NCBI GenBank assembly: GCA_027186245.1
Contig: CP114489.1
Span: 4,595,501 to 4,659,500 of the forward strand
Direction: 5' to 3'
Length of the DNA stretch: 64,000 nucleotides
Origin: Coriaria nepalensis
Lineage: Eukaryota > Streptophyta > Magnoliopsida > Cucurbitales > Coriariaceae
In this document: one piece after another, positions 26,640 to 38,380 of the stretch
Layout of the letters: every line of letters starts with the position of its first letter
Numbering within the stretch: position 1 is the stretch's first letter
Notes under the pieces: model-generated
What the model saw: only the letters and a program-made list of their open reading frames with translations
Databases searched by the model: none
What the model was told of the DNA's origin: nothing
Program-made: the position numbers and the translations under genes

Positions 26640-29220
26640 TTTAGGACCAGCATTGGGAACAAGATAGGAACCCCCATCCCAGTACTGTCCCGATCCCACC
26701 CATCCCATTACCAAAGGCTAACTCCATAGTTTTGGAGGCCTTAGGTGAAAAGAAAAAAATGAGGCCTTTAAATTTTTTTTTTAAACCATGATCAATGTAT
26801 ATTCTCATTCTTTCTGTATAGTGGTGACTCGAATTCGAAATATAATAAAATAAAGTGAGAGTGTTCGTTATCGGAATAACCACTTTTCGTCTAATAATGC
26901 TTTTAGAATTTATATTAATATTTTATTTAAAAATCATATTTCTTTCTTTTTGTGATGCAAAATTACTAATTAAAATTTTATATTCAAGTATATCTAACAA
27001 TTTTTTTTTTCGATTGATAGCATGGTGTTGATACCAGAAAAATCAGAGACACGTAGACAGAGATAATTAGTTTATAAATTAAAATAAATGGAAGTTAGTT
27101 ATAATAATTAAGCCGACTAATTAAAATCGAACAATTAAAGTGACTGATAAATACAAGTATCAGTCGAGTAATAATTAATTTCGGCCATGGAGCATTTAAT
27201 TTAAATAAAATTCGGCCAAGAGTATTTTCCCTCAAGGAAGTAAAATGTCATAATGATTAATAATGTGACATGAAAATTAATCATAAATCGCTTGTACAAG
27301 GATCATGTCCTGCTATTCAGAGAAAAAGACAAAACAAATGTCCATCAATGAAGCTTTTTGGTTGAGCCAAAGTGGGAAACATCAATTTCAGCCGAAGTTG
27401 AAAAGGAAAAGAGCAATTTCGACCGAAAAGGTTCTTGATCTAAAAGAACTACTTTTCTTGAAATGGAGATTCATTTGATTAATTCTCAACTAAGGGAGAA
27501 GTTCTGGCCGAAATACATGGTGGAGAAGCTTCAGCTGAAACTAAAGGGGGAGTAGAGGGAAATAGTTGGAACAAACCTATACTTAATGGCAACCATGTTC
27601 GGTAGAAAAGTTGAGTAAAAACCTCATTTAAAAAGGTAGACGTAGCTCACAAAATGGAAGTTGTTTTTGAAAAAGGGGAAGTGGGATTCAACTTCAAGTT
27701 TATTACGAGAATGCTCCTATGAATTGCCTATAAATAATAGGTTTTATGAAAAGCAAAAAGCATCTATTCGATCAATCAATCATCATTCAATCAACCAACA
27801 CAACGCTCCAACAAATTAATTCTTTTGGTTCATCCGATACTACACTTATTTTTTTCATTTCCTCTAGGAATCATGTCTTTCTTTCATTAGAATCTTTCTT
27901 CAGAAATAGTATTAGTCCATTAGGTTCTCACCTAAGTGAAGATCTTGATTTGTTATTTACAAACAATATGCCACTTTCTTTTTCCAAGTTGTTTAATTTA
28001 TTTTTATCGTAGGAGTAGAGTTAATTTAAATTTAAATTCTTATTATAGATTATATTTTTCACATAAATTTAATTTGTTTAGTGTTCTTAATTAGTTCATC
28101 TATTTTTCAAAACTTTAATTTTGTTATGGTTAATTATTTTCATTTCATTTTGTAGTATTTAATTGAATTCTCTTACTAGTAGATTAGCCTCAAATCTTCG
28201 TCTATTCGTCAGAAAAGCTAGATTAATACTATTAGCAATTGACAGCACATTTTCATTCATTTATTTTATCTTGGTAGTATGAAATTCACTCTAAATTTTT
28301 GGCATGCCCACTTATTTATTTCATTTATTTGCATTTATTATTAGTTAGATATTTATTACAATTCAATATCTGAGGCCAAATCTGATTATGCGGTAATAGA
28401 TTTTCCCGACATCAACGCACGACCAATTCAATTAATCTTTCTTGTGACATCGTCAATCGTAGATAAGATTTTATTAGTTTCAATTTTAAAAAACTGCGTT
28501 CTGTAGGAGCAATTTTAACATGTATTATTAATAAAATTATATAAGTTATACATACATTTGAGAAATAATCTAATCTCTTTATATAATTCAATGTGTAAAT
28601 TGGAGTACTATAAGCATGTGGGTGGTCATGTTTTAAGTTTGATCATGTTTTCAGTTTCATTATGATACATGTTTAACTTAATTATTAGTTAAGTTATTAT
28701 TGATTTAAATAATTTTATATATAAGTAAATTACGCAACTAATTCAATAATTAAAAAATAAAATAAAATAAACACAAATTCAGAATTTAATTCAAATTTCA
28801 TAATTAATCATAAAAATCAAATTTATATTAATAATCTCAATTCACTCGATTTTTATATAAATCGGACCATTCGATTTGAATTTATATAATAGCATTTAAG
28901 ACTGTCCAATTTAAATCGAACGGTCCAAATACCTGCGCAGGCAGGGGTGCCAATCTTAGTGGGTTGTTGCCTGTTGGGGCTTAATTTAATTTTCTCTATC
29001 ATTATTTTTTCTTAAGGAGAAAAAAAATTGGGAGCCTCATTCAGACCTTAGGTAAAGGCTTAGCCTACCTAATAGATGGACCGGGATTGGTGGTATAGAC
29101 AATATTTGTATCAAGTCAAAACTAGCCCTTTTAATCCCATACCGATACTAATACCGAAAAAGTCTAGACTGGAACTAATACTACCATGTCTTGGTCCTGA
29201 TGAAAATTTTGCGCACCCCT
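26640..29220. mobile_element. Composite of nested repeats, probably a DNA element interrupted by an LTR-like insertion
   Basis: The outer parts (26640-26900 and 28930-29220) carry related words: CCCATCCCATTACC on the left, and GACCGGGATTGG plus AATCCCATACCGATACTAATACC on the right, with GCACCCCTAC at the right edge. Between them, 27025-28520 begins TGTTGATACC, contains a promoter-like CTATAAATAATAGG at 27729 and ends near TTTTAACA, which suggests an inserted LTR or solo LTR. Exact borders and a clean target duplication were not found. Confidence 0.35.
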
Positions 29221-29414
29221 ACTTTGAATCATTCACAATAATGAAAGAGAAATATTTGAGATTTGAGCCGAAAAATACTCAAGATTAATTTATTTTTTGA
29301 CTAATTGTATATTGACCTAATTAAGCTTTGTCATGTTATTTTATATAGTCAGAGCTTGAGTAGGCTTAGATTGTACATGGGCGGAGCAAAAACCCATTAG
29401 AATTTGATATCTTC

Positions 29415-29757
29415 TGTGAAACAAAATAAGAAATAACAGAAGTAAGAGAAAGATAGAGAGAAATATGCCTCCATTCACGAGCGAAGAACGATAAAAGCAT
29501 TACAATTGATTATATGGGCCCATAATCAAAATAATGCTCACACCACTTTTACTTCCTAAATCTGTCACTCTCTATAATAAAGTCCCTTGGCAACCCCAAT
29601 GGTGGCTTCTTACCCACACACTTAAAATCATGGAGGCTTACGTCTATTTATAAGACACAATTGGCTTACTTAGGTCTTCAAGTATTTTATACATTTTTTT
29701 TTTTTTTACAATAAATACGAAACTGCTTAATTTAGGTTCTAGCGATTAATTTCAACA
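29415..29757 (-). mobile_element. Ty1-copia-like long terminal repeat (3' LTR)
   Basis: The segment runs from TGTGAAAC to ATTTCAACA, giving TG...CA ends with inverted termini. On the minus strand it is preceded by a polypurine tract (GGTGGAGAAG, 29758-29767), exactly where a 3' LTR should start. It is 343 bp, a normal copia LTR size. Confidence 0.6.
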
Positions 29758-30110
29758 CTTCTCCACCTTGGCTTGAATTGCATACAGTACTTTCAAGCAC
29801 ATTTGAATCTTCAAGCTTCCTCCAAAAATATTGGTTATTTTTCTCTCTCTATTAAGTAAACACTCACGATTACTTTCTCTTACCGCTACTTGTCGGGACA
29901 ACCGATTACTTTCTTTCATCGTTGTTGATGGCGACCAAGTTCTCTCATTGTTAATGTAAGAGAATCAAACTCACGTGTACTTCCTTCAAGTGCTGCAAGA
30001 TTCTATATATGTGTTCCTATGGAACCCTCGATGCACAGCCACCAAGCGATACAGAACCCCTTATGCTTAGGTTAAATGGATTGCCTGCTTTAAGGATTAT
30101 CAAAACAAAC
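29758..30110 (-). mobile_element. 3' internal remnant of the copia-like element
   Basis: The sequence next to the polypurine tract has the character of the untranslated tail before a copia 3' LTR (GGAGGAAGCTTGAAGATTC on the minus strand). No intact coding region remains. Confidence 0.35.
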
Positions 30111-30410
30111 GAAGCTAACATAAATAACTTAAGTACATATTGTCTCTATTCATTGATATTTTGTGAGTAGTTTGAAAATTAGATAACTTCCAAAAAAAAG
30201 TTCCGTCTTTTTGGAATTATTCATAAATCATTCAAATATCTAAATGATTGAAAGAAATTGAAGTAAAATTTGAATATCAAATATTTTCATGAATTTATAT
30301 TCGAGTAACGATCTTAATATTCGATTGAGTATCCAGCCAAATTTAACCCTAAACTCAAGCTCAAGCACGTAATTGATTTATATATCAATTATTGGGGGCA
30401 GTCCTTTAAT

Positions 30411-30440
30411 TAACCAACCCCAACCCCAACCCCAACCCCA
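30411..30440. repeat. (CCCCAA)n short tandem repeat
   Basis: Four to five CCCCAA units in a row in intergenic sequence. Confidence 0.85.
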
Positions 30441-31387
30441 TCTTCTTTTGACTGGTGAACCCTCAGGCTGACTTGTGCTAACAAGTTTGTGATTGGTGGA
30501 AATTACGACAACTGTCTCAATAGCTAGTCAAACTTAATCAACTCCAGGAAGAAATCTTCAAGGGCATCTTGTTGAGTTGCACGTGCAAATTTTGGCATCG
30601 ACAGCTCTATTCATTGGAAAGGAGAAAGACAAAAATGTTCGTGTGTTGCTAGAGTGTAGTTTCTTAATAAATGAAAAATGAGTTTCAAAGTTATTCTTTG
30701 CGTGATTAAACTTGGGATTTGACTAATCACAGTCTCTAGTCAAATACCATTATTGGTTGTACCTTAATGGAAAGTATTACTGTCTGTCTGTCTCTAACTA
30801 GTCGCACTTATGATGCAGAGTACAAATGTCAATTGAGGTATACCGTTTTGCTGATAATTCTGGTGGGTTTAATTTTGAGCAATACATTACTGGAAAACTC
30901 TATCAATCTAGTGTCCAACTTATCTTACGGTGCGCAATTCAAAATTTTCTAAAAAAAATTATGATACAATTACTTTAGAGAGGTCAAGTTGAATAAATTG
31001 GATGAATTTTCATATTTATTCACTTTCTTGGATTCTTACCAAATCTCTTCATCTTCTTTTCTTTTTCCTATTTCCAAAGAGTCTTTCTTACATAATTAAT
31101 ATTCTAAAAGTTGTATTTCTTTAATTCTAGTGTTAGAAAAGTGTTCAAAGTTATCTTATAAATATCTAATGAAATGTAGATTTTGATATATGTTGCTCCG
31201 AAAATACACTAATTCAATTTAAGCCTTTTCCAATCTCAACTAATGCTGTACTCTGATCAAGTCAAATATTAAATAGATTGAACTATTAATACTCAAACTC
31301 GAATAAGAATTTGTACCAAAGTCCCACTAAGATCGATATATAATGGTATCAGTCTCAGTTCCAATTTGTAGATACCGTTATTGGTAT

Positions 31388-32730
31388 GATATTAAAATTA
31401 GGGTTGAGCAATACATCCGTACCCGATACTATTCGTTCCGATTCGGTGGATAGGATCAGACAACTAGCCTAAAAAAATTGGTCATATCAGGTACCCGATC
31501 CGACTAATTTTTGCGGGTATCCAACATGTTGGGTTTATGGATATTCATCATCATACATGTCGAATACTGTTATATACCCTTAAAAAAAACAATTTATGCT
31601 CGCAAAAGTAGACCCGTGCCAGCACCGAGGAAGACTTTGCCCGCGGCCACCGCCCGACGCTTCGTCCTTCCCTCTCCACCCGACGCCGCCACCGTTCTAT
31701 GCGCTCTCCGCCCTCTGCTCTCCTCCCAATGTCCCTCATCCTCCCTCTTCGATCCGCCACCGCCTCCTCCTCAGCTGACGCAATGCAACACCTCTTTCAT
31801 CCTCGATAATTGGTCTGATTATGGCTTTATCGGAGATATGCACGGACGAGTTGATTTTTTTTTTAATTTGGTGAACTTGTTGATATATTTTTTTTTTTTG
31901 GTGAACTTGTTGAGAAACTACACACTTATTGTAATTGTGATGCTATAGAATATAAATCTATGATAGTATGCATTTATACTATGTAGGTTATTTGTAAATT
32001 GTAGTTACTAGTTTCACATAAATTAAATTAAGAGTGAGCAGTGCAATCAGATTCTAAAGTTACTCTACGAGTCGAAGGGCCCTTCACAGGTCGAGGCCCT
32101 TCAACCCGTAAAGTAACTCTAAGGGTCGAAAGACCTTTCATATGTTTGTCTGTGGTTGAATGGTCGAAGGACATCTCACATAAATTAGAGTTGAAGAGTC
32201 GAAGGCTTCGAGCCTCTAAGATGCATAAACCGACGTCTCACATATTAGTCTATGGTCGAAGGATCTTAGAGTCGAAGAGCTGAAGGGTATCTCAAACCGA
32301 CATCTCACATAATTCTAGTCCATTCAAAAAGTCAAAAGATCGAAGGGCATCTCATACCGAAGGGAATCTCACATAATTTGACCATTCGAAGGGCATTGCA
32401 CATCTCACATGTGAGATGCACAATTAGTTACGTACATATAATATTTAATTAATATAAAATTTTACATAAACATATACAATTAATAGATGTAGTTCTATAT
32501 ACCTTAATTTAAATATATATGATTATTTGTAATTATTATCTACATAATAATAATAATAATAATAAATTGAGTATCTGACTATCCGCCCTGATCTTATGCG
32601 AATCGGGGCAGATCGAAGACACTACCTCCTATTTTGAATAAATCAGTTATCTAATCCGATCAAAATTAGTGAATATACGCATGCGATAGGTCGGATCGGG
32701 TTAGATTTGACCCTCTGTATATCTCTAATC
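31388..32730. mobile_element. DNA-transposon-like element with GATCCG-rich ends
   Basis: The left end (ATTAGGGTTGAGCAATACAT, then CCGATCC words up to about 31520) and the right end (CGATCC/GGATCGGG words ending ATATCTCTAAT at about 32730) are in inverted orientation. Its flanks, TACCGTTATTGGTATGATAT on the left and GATACTAATACCAAATTATT on the right, are themselves inverted copies of one motif, so this unit appears inserted in an older repeat. It has no transposase. Confidence 0.4.
32050..32420. repeat. Degenerate tandem array of GGTCGAAGGGCATCTCACATA-like units
   Basis: About ten imperfect copies combine GTCGAAG(G/A)..CTT and CATCTCACATAA words with variable spacing, ending in the palindrome CATCTCACATGTGAGATG at about 32399-32416. 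Confidence 0.7.
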
Positions 32731-35700
32731 AAAATCATTGATACTAATACCAAATTATTGACACTATCAGTAGCAGCGAGAGTACAACTTTTTTTTTTGT
32801 TGAGCTTTAACCAAAGATTAGGCTCATCTTTTTTTTTTTTAAATATTAATTAAGATTGATTTTAAAATTAATCATGATCTCAATTCAGATCCTGATCTTA
32901 ACACTTAGTATCGAGACCAATATAGAGTATCAGTATCAATCTAAAATTGAAATTCTAGTTGGGACTAAGATTCTTAACCATCCAAAATATTCTATCAAGT
33001 ATTAAAGCCATCACTTGAACTTGAATTCGTGAAATTTTGTCTGAAGTCAAGACTTCAATTCGAATAGTACTCAATTCAAATTGTTTCAAATACTCTAATT
33101 ACTCATGAGTAGTTCCACAATAACATAATTTTAATACTAGATTATTTAGTTTACGAGCTACTCAATCTACTTAATTACAACCAATAGTTTAGAGAAAGAT
33201 AATATTCTAATTTAACTCAGTTAATTAATTAATCAAACTTGAGCGACTAGGATTATAGGCGACCCTATTTTTTTTTCTCTCCCTCTTTTTTTTCTCTTTA
33301 GTTCTTGCTCTATCATAACTTGTTTGGTCTTTTCTTTAGAGTAAAAAACTTTCAAATACGGACCTAGACCTTTTTCTCATCACTTTGTGAACACTTTTTT
33401 CTTTTTTTGAAAAGTTTATTCATATTTTTTCAGAAGTTTAGGTTATCAATAATGAGCTTATTGTGCTTTTTATTTAATCTAGTCTACTTTTTAGAGAAAT
33501 TTCGTTCTCTACGCCTTGAGCATGCTAATGATGAACTCCGGAATGTTTTTCTTTGCAATATTGTGGAATCTTTTTTTTGGATATTTATTTTGGTGTTTAT
33601 GGGTTTTGTTCATAAAGGGTGAGTATTTGGATTAGATTTTTTAAGGAGTTGATTATGGAATGTTCAAGTATTTGATGTTATGTTCTTAAACAAATTTCAA
33701 AATTTAAATAATGTGCTCTTAATAAATAGATGTACGAATTCCGATCATAATATTTATATAAAAAAGTTAATATTAATTCTTAAAATTTTGAAATTCTTCC
33801 ATTTATTTGATTAATATTTTGAAATAAACTATTATTTAAATTTAAAATTATAATATTTATTTTTTTTTTTTTGAGAATCAACGTAATAAAACAGTTGATC
33901 TGAGAGTTGTTCATAGTGAGTTCATAGTGGCCTGTCATGTATGTCAATGAGTGTAATGACACGTTAACCTCATATCACTTATGTATTAATGCGAATCTTA
34001 AAATTTTAAAATTTTTTCATAAACTAATCTTTTAAAATGAACTTTTTTTTAAACTTTAAAATCGTAACACAAATTTAATATCCCTCTTGAATGCGATCAA
34101 ATCGAAATCTCATCTTATAAGTAAGAATTTCATTAAACAAAATTTGAGTATTATTATTTCCCATATTAAATTTTAACTATTCTCTTTATTCTATTGTTAT
34201 AATTATATATATGTATGAATCATTATTTTAAATATTTGATAACCTATTTGATAAAAATATCATGACAAATTATACTCATACTTTAACTCATATTTAAATA
34301 TTTCAAACAATATCTCATTTATTTATTATAAAAAACAAAAATAATATATATACCATATATTTTTATTGTATTATTCTGACTTAACTCCGGACTTATGCCC
34401 ATCCAACTCGGCCATCAACAAAATCAATCAATATAATTTATGATGAAATAATGCATATCAGATACTAGGGGTATGTTGAAAATTGATTATCTGATTCACT
34501 TGGATGAAACCTGAACCGATCATCCAAAATTTATAGATTTAATATGTATTGGATTGGCTACGAGTTTAATTTAAACTCAACCCAAAGAATTTGATCTAAG
34601 AATAAATTTGAAAAAATCAACCATAAAATTATTAGAAAGAAAAATTATATATATATATATATATAGCATGTATATTCATATATATCAAGGTTAAACAGTT
34701 TAAACATGTTCATAATATATACATTCTTATATATTAACATTTTTCTATATCATATGCATAGGTAAGTTGATAGACTCAAAACCGACGGCCCAATACTAGA
34801 TAGGTAAGGTGATACATATCCACATGTATTCACTTCACTGTCAAGTGTTGGCCAATATTGAACATATTGTTATTTCTAATTATTTTCTATTTTTCTTTCA
34901 TCTTCTCTACCATAGTACCCCTCTCGACTCTCCCTTGCTACCTCTCTCCCTTGCTACCTCTCTCCCTTCACTTCATGCTCCAACCCTCCCACTCTCTGCC
35001 TCTCTCCCTTCACTTCACCCTCCAACCCTCCAACCCTCTGCGACTCTACCTCTCTCCCTCTCTATGATTCTCTCTTTACGGTTGCTGGCCGTTATAGTCC
35101 ATCTCTAACCATCACCTCTCTCTAATATCAAAACTAATAATTTTGTTTTGTTTTTCTTGCTACTTAGAATTTATTCCAACACTCTTTCAACATTTTATTT
35201 TATTTTACCTTGCAAAAGATAGAAAGAAGAAATGAAAGAGAAGTAATATCAAATTTAACTGTTTTTTATTTTATTAAATTTATTTTTTAATAAATTGAAT
35301 TTGATAATAACAATTTATTATTAAGTTTATTTTATTTCCTTTTTTACATTTTCTAATTTAAGAAGAAAACAAATCAACCCATAGAAACGTTTGGCTTCAT
35401 CACATCTTCATATCTTATATCTTCTTCATCTTTTTCATCTTCTTTAACCCGAAATTCCAAAATAAAAAACTTCCATCTTCTTCCTCCCGAAATCATAGTT
35501 CAAACTAGAAATCTCAATGTTGAGAAGTTAGAAAAGAGGCAAAAGAATAATTCAATGTAGGAAGCCGTGAACGAGAACAAGCAACCTAAGGTGACACTGA
35601 AATCAATAGCCGAAAAGGACCAAGATTTACCTAAGTAAATTATAGACTTCAAAATTGGGGTATTTTCATAAAAATTAGTATTTTGTATATATTTGGACTG

Positions 35701-36584
35701 AAATATTTATGATTAGACTGAATAATCTGGATTTGGATTGAAATTTTGGTTAAAATGATGGCTCAAAATCTGAACAAAAGCAATCCCCACATACAATGGC
35801 ACGTTCAACCTCATTATAATAAACTATATCCATCCTCACATAAGATGACTCAAATTTATGGATCAATACTCAAAAGTTCCATGTCTGAATTGGGGGCTTA
35901 GTTCAAATCCATAAACTGGGAACTACAAATTTTTTATTTATTACCACAAATTTCTGATTTATTACCAAACCTTATTAGCTTCTAAGTGAGCTTCGCCTAT
36001 CACCAAATCACTTCCCTGAAAGTAGAGAATGCCCTAATACCTTTTTGTCTTAGCTAAGGGAATGTGGTAATTACCACACCCTTCAAATAAATCCAAAGTC
36101 TATGGAGGCTTGTTGATGGAGGCAAATTTTAAGCCGAACCTATAGGCCAAACAGATAAGATTAGACCTAACTATATTAAAAGGTCGAACTAAAATGAAAG
36201 GCCGATCATGACCGTAAAGGTCAATCGGATCTTTGATCTTCTGAGATCAGTACAAGCCGAATCTATGAGATCAAAAGGCCTTGTTACAAAACTTAGAAAG
36301 ATCTTCTGAGGTCGATGCAAGCAAAATCTATGAGGTCAAAAAGCCGCGTTACAAAAATTGGGAAATAATTTTTATGACAAATGATCCCTTAATCAATCGT
36401 GCATATTCAATCAAGGTCAGAACCTGAGACCTAATTAAGAGATTAGATCCACAGTCGACCATTTGAATGTTAAGGTCATAATATATGACAACTAATTATA
36501 GGATAACGAAAAATTAAGATTCTTAAAATACTTTAATAATCATAAATAAATTTAAATATTAAGAGATTCAATTATATCCTATAC
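32731..36584. other. AT-rich intergenic sequence, no gene recognised
   Basis: It contains an (AT)n stretch at about 34648-34666 and a pyrimidine-rich block at 34910-35110 with repeated CTCTCCCTT words whose open frames are low-complexity. The block near 36110-36480 repeats AAGCCGAATCTATGAGATCAAAAGGCC and AAGCAAAATCTATGAGGTCAAAAAGCC, a degenerate direct duplication. Confidence 0.5.
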
Positions 36585-36653
36585 AAAGTAGAAAAATGAG
36601 GGAGGAACAATATCACCCACCTTAGCATTGTTCCTCCCTCGATTTTCTACTTT
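36585..36653. repeat. Near-perfect 26-bp hairpin
   Basis: The arms 36585-36610 and 36628-36653 match at 24 of 26 positions when one is reverse-complemented, with a 17-base loop. The inner 13 bp (GAGGGAGGAACAA) pair perfectly. Confidence 0.85.
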
Positions 36654-36947
36654 ACCTTTTCACCTTTGATGGATGAATTTTTGTATCTATACGTGATGCA
36701 AAATTCGTCCATCAAATGGATACAGAAAATACATTTGATGAATCTGCAATGTTTCTAATTTTCATAAAATCTTTATATTATTTTCTGATTATACTAACTC
36801 TAGCATCAAGTGGGCTTACCGGGCAAGTCGCGAATTCAGGTGCTTATATTCTTGCGAATCGAATCGAGGACGTGGCAAAACATACTGTTGATTGGACGAA
36901 TTTTTACATCAACACGTGCTATATGCTATATCAAACATATCCATTTA

Positions 36948-37883
36948 AGGAAAGGTGCCCTTAACTTCATCTTAGTCTGCTGAGTCTGCTGAGTCTGCTG
37001 AGTCTGCTGAATAACAATAGCAAAGCCCATGCCCCCACAGTGCATACAATAGTCAGCCATCGGACTAACTAGAGCCGGCACTTCGATCTCCGCCCTCACC
37101 ACCCTGATTGCCTTGGTTTATACATTGTACTTGTAGTCCCTCTTGTGAAACACATCCGACTTTATCATGGCTATATTCACTGGCTGCAGTGACATCATCA
37201 GAGCTGATGCACCCAAGGGGAGCTTATTGCCTCAGTCCACCTGCCACGTGCACCCGAACTTGCCTTATGTTTTCGCCAGGATCTCGAGCTCGAGCTTCGC
37301 TATCATCTCCCGAACCCACGGTTTCACCCACAGGCCCGATTTGATCTGCACCAATGTTATGATCCGTTTTCATAATTGGGATCAGATTTTTCGGATATAA
37401 ACAATAGATTTTCAGAGTATTAAAACGACCTCGTATGCATGGGGATGCCGGAGCTTTTGCTCTTCAGGTGGCAGAGCCTCAAATATGCATTGGGAAACGA
37501 TACACTCCACGCCTGTAACCAAAAAAAATCGACGACATATTGATCATTATAGAAAATCATTAATTTCTACTTTTTAACTAATTACTTAATTAGTACCGAT
37601 GAGGTGGGCGTCGGAATGGTGGGAATCGTAGACGGTGCACTAGAGGAAAGTCCTAGTTGAGGTGCGTGACGTAGTGATGGGTCTCGATCTGGCGCGTGAG
37701 GTCGTGGCTGTATAGAGCGAAGGTGTAAGCATGTTGAGACATCTGCTTTACAGGCTTAAGTGCCTGAAGCATCTCCGCCCCCATGTATAGCATATGCCGC
37801 CCCATCGACATCGGCTTTCCCGGCAGCTGTCCCGCTCCATCGGTCACTGCTATCGGAGCCTGTTTCTGGTCGCTCGACGCCAT
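36948..37883 (-). pseudogene. Pseudogene of oil body-associated protein 1 (OBAP1)
   Basis: OBAP proteins sit on seed oil bodies. The frame starts MASSDQKQ at 37883 and keeps family blocks in order: LKPVKQMSQHAYTFALYSHD and RQIETHHYVTHLN in exon 1 (37597-37883), GVECIV and EALPPEEQKL in exon 2 (37430-37512), KSGLWV, GKFGCTWQVD and RAEIEVPALV in exon 3 (from 37345 down). It is broken: TAG at 37653-37655, one extra base and a second TAG at 37640-37642, then TAA at 37265-37267, TGA at 37232-37234, TAA at 37118-37120 and a further frame change. Near the end a 9-bp unit encoding Gln-Gln-Thr is repeated four times (36974-37009), before MKLRAPF, and the usual stop is lost. Splice sites still look usable. 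The upstream open stretch to 38165 is probably old promoter and leader. Confidence 0.88.
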
Positions 37884-37983
37884 TTTTTGATGATCACTAT
37901 TAGCCGTAGGAGAGTACATTGACTGGAAATGATCGGATCGCTTACAGACTTTATGGAGAGTAGAAGTGAATGGTGGAGCGGGT

Positions 37984-37999
37984 GCCACGTAGGCATGCA
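37984..37999 (-). promoter_or_regulatory. ABRE-like and RY-type seed promoter motifs upstream of the OBAP pseudogene
   Basis: The gene strand reads TGCATGC (an RY core, 37993-37999) followed closely by TACGTGGC (an ABRE, 37984-37991), about 100-115 bases before the ATG. The pair is typical of seed-maturation promoters controlled by ABI3/FUS3 and bZIP factors and suits the seed role of OBAP. Confidence 0.5.
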
Positions 38000-38380
38000 G
38001 GGGATGCTGAGGTGGCTTACGCTCCTGAAGTTGTGTGGGGCCCTGGTACCTGAAGTGGAGCGAATGTGCGGGGACAGTTGGGGAGCTTCGTCCACATGCA
38101 AGCGCTGAACCGGTCGGCGGTAACAGTCTCTGAATTTTATCAACATTACCATTTTGCCCTTTCAAAAATCCAATTAAAATGTTTTTTCTATTAATTAAAT
38201 TTTTTTTGATTAATTGAGAATTTCATTCGTGATTCATCCAGAAAATCATTACATTAACAATTGAATATTACATAAATCTCAAAATCCCACCAGACATTAT
38301 AATTATTACAAGCATATATAGAAGAGTTCAGGTTTAATAATTTCTTTTTTAATTTTTTTAATAATTAATTTTCTTAATCA

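Noticed and set aside
30411..30440. CCCCAA repeat as an interstitial telomere
   Set aside because: Plant telomeres are CCCTAAA; this is a short simple repeat.
34809..35108. Leu/Ser/Pro-rich open frames
   Set aside because: They derive from a CTCTCCCTT-type pyrimidine repeat with no domain.
37884..38165. N-terminal extension of the OBAP frame
   Set aside because: OBAP1 starts MASSD; the extension has promoter motifs and no family resemblance.
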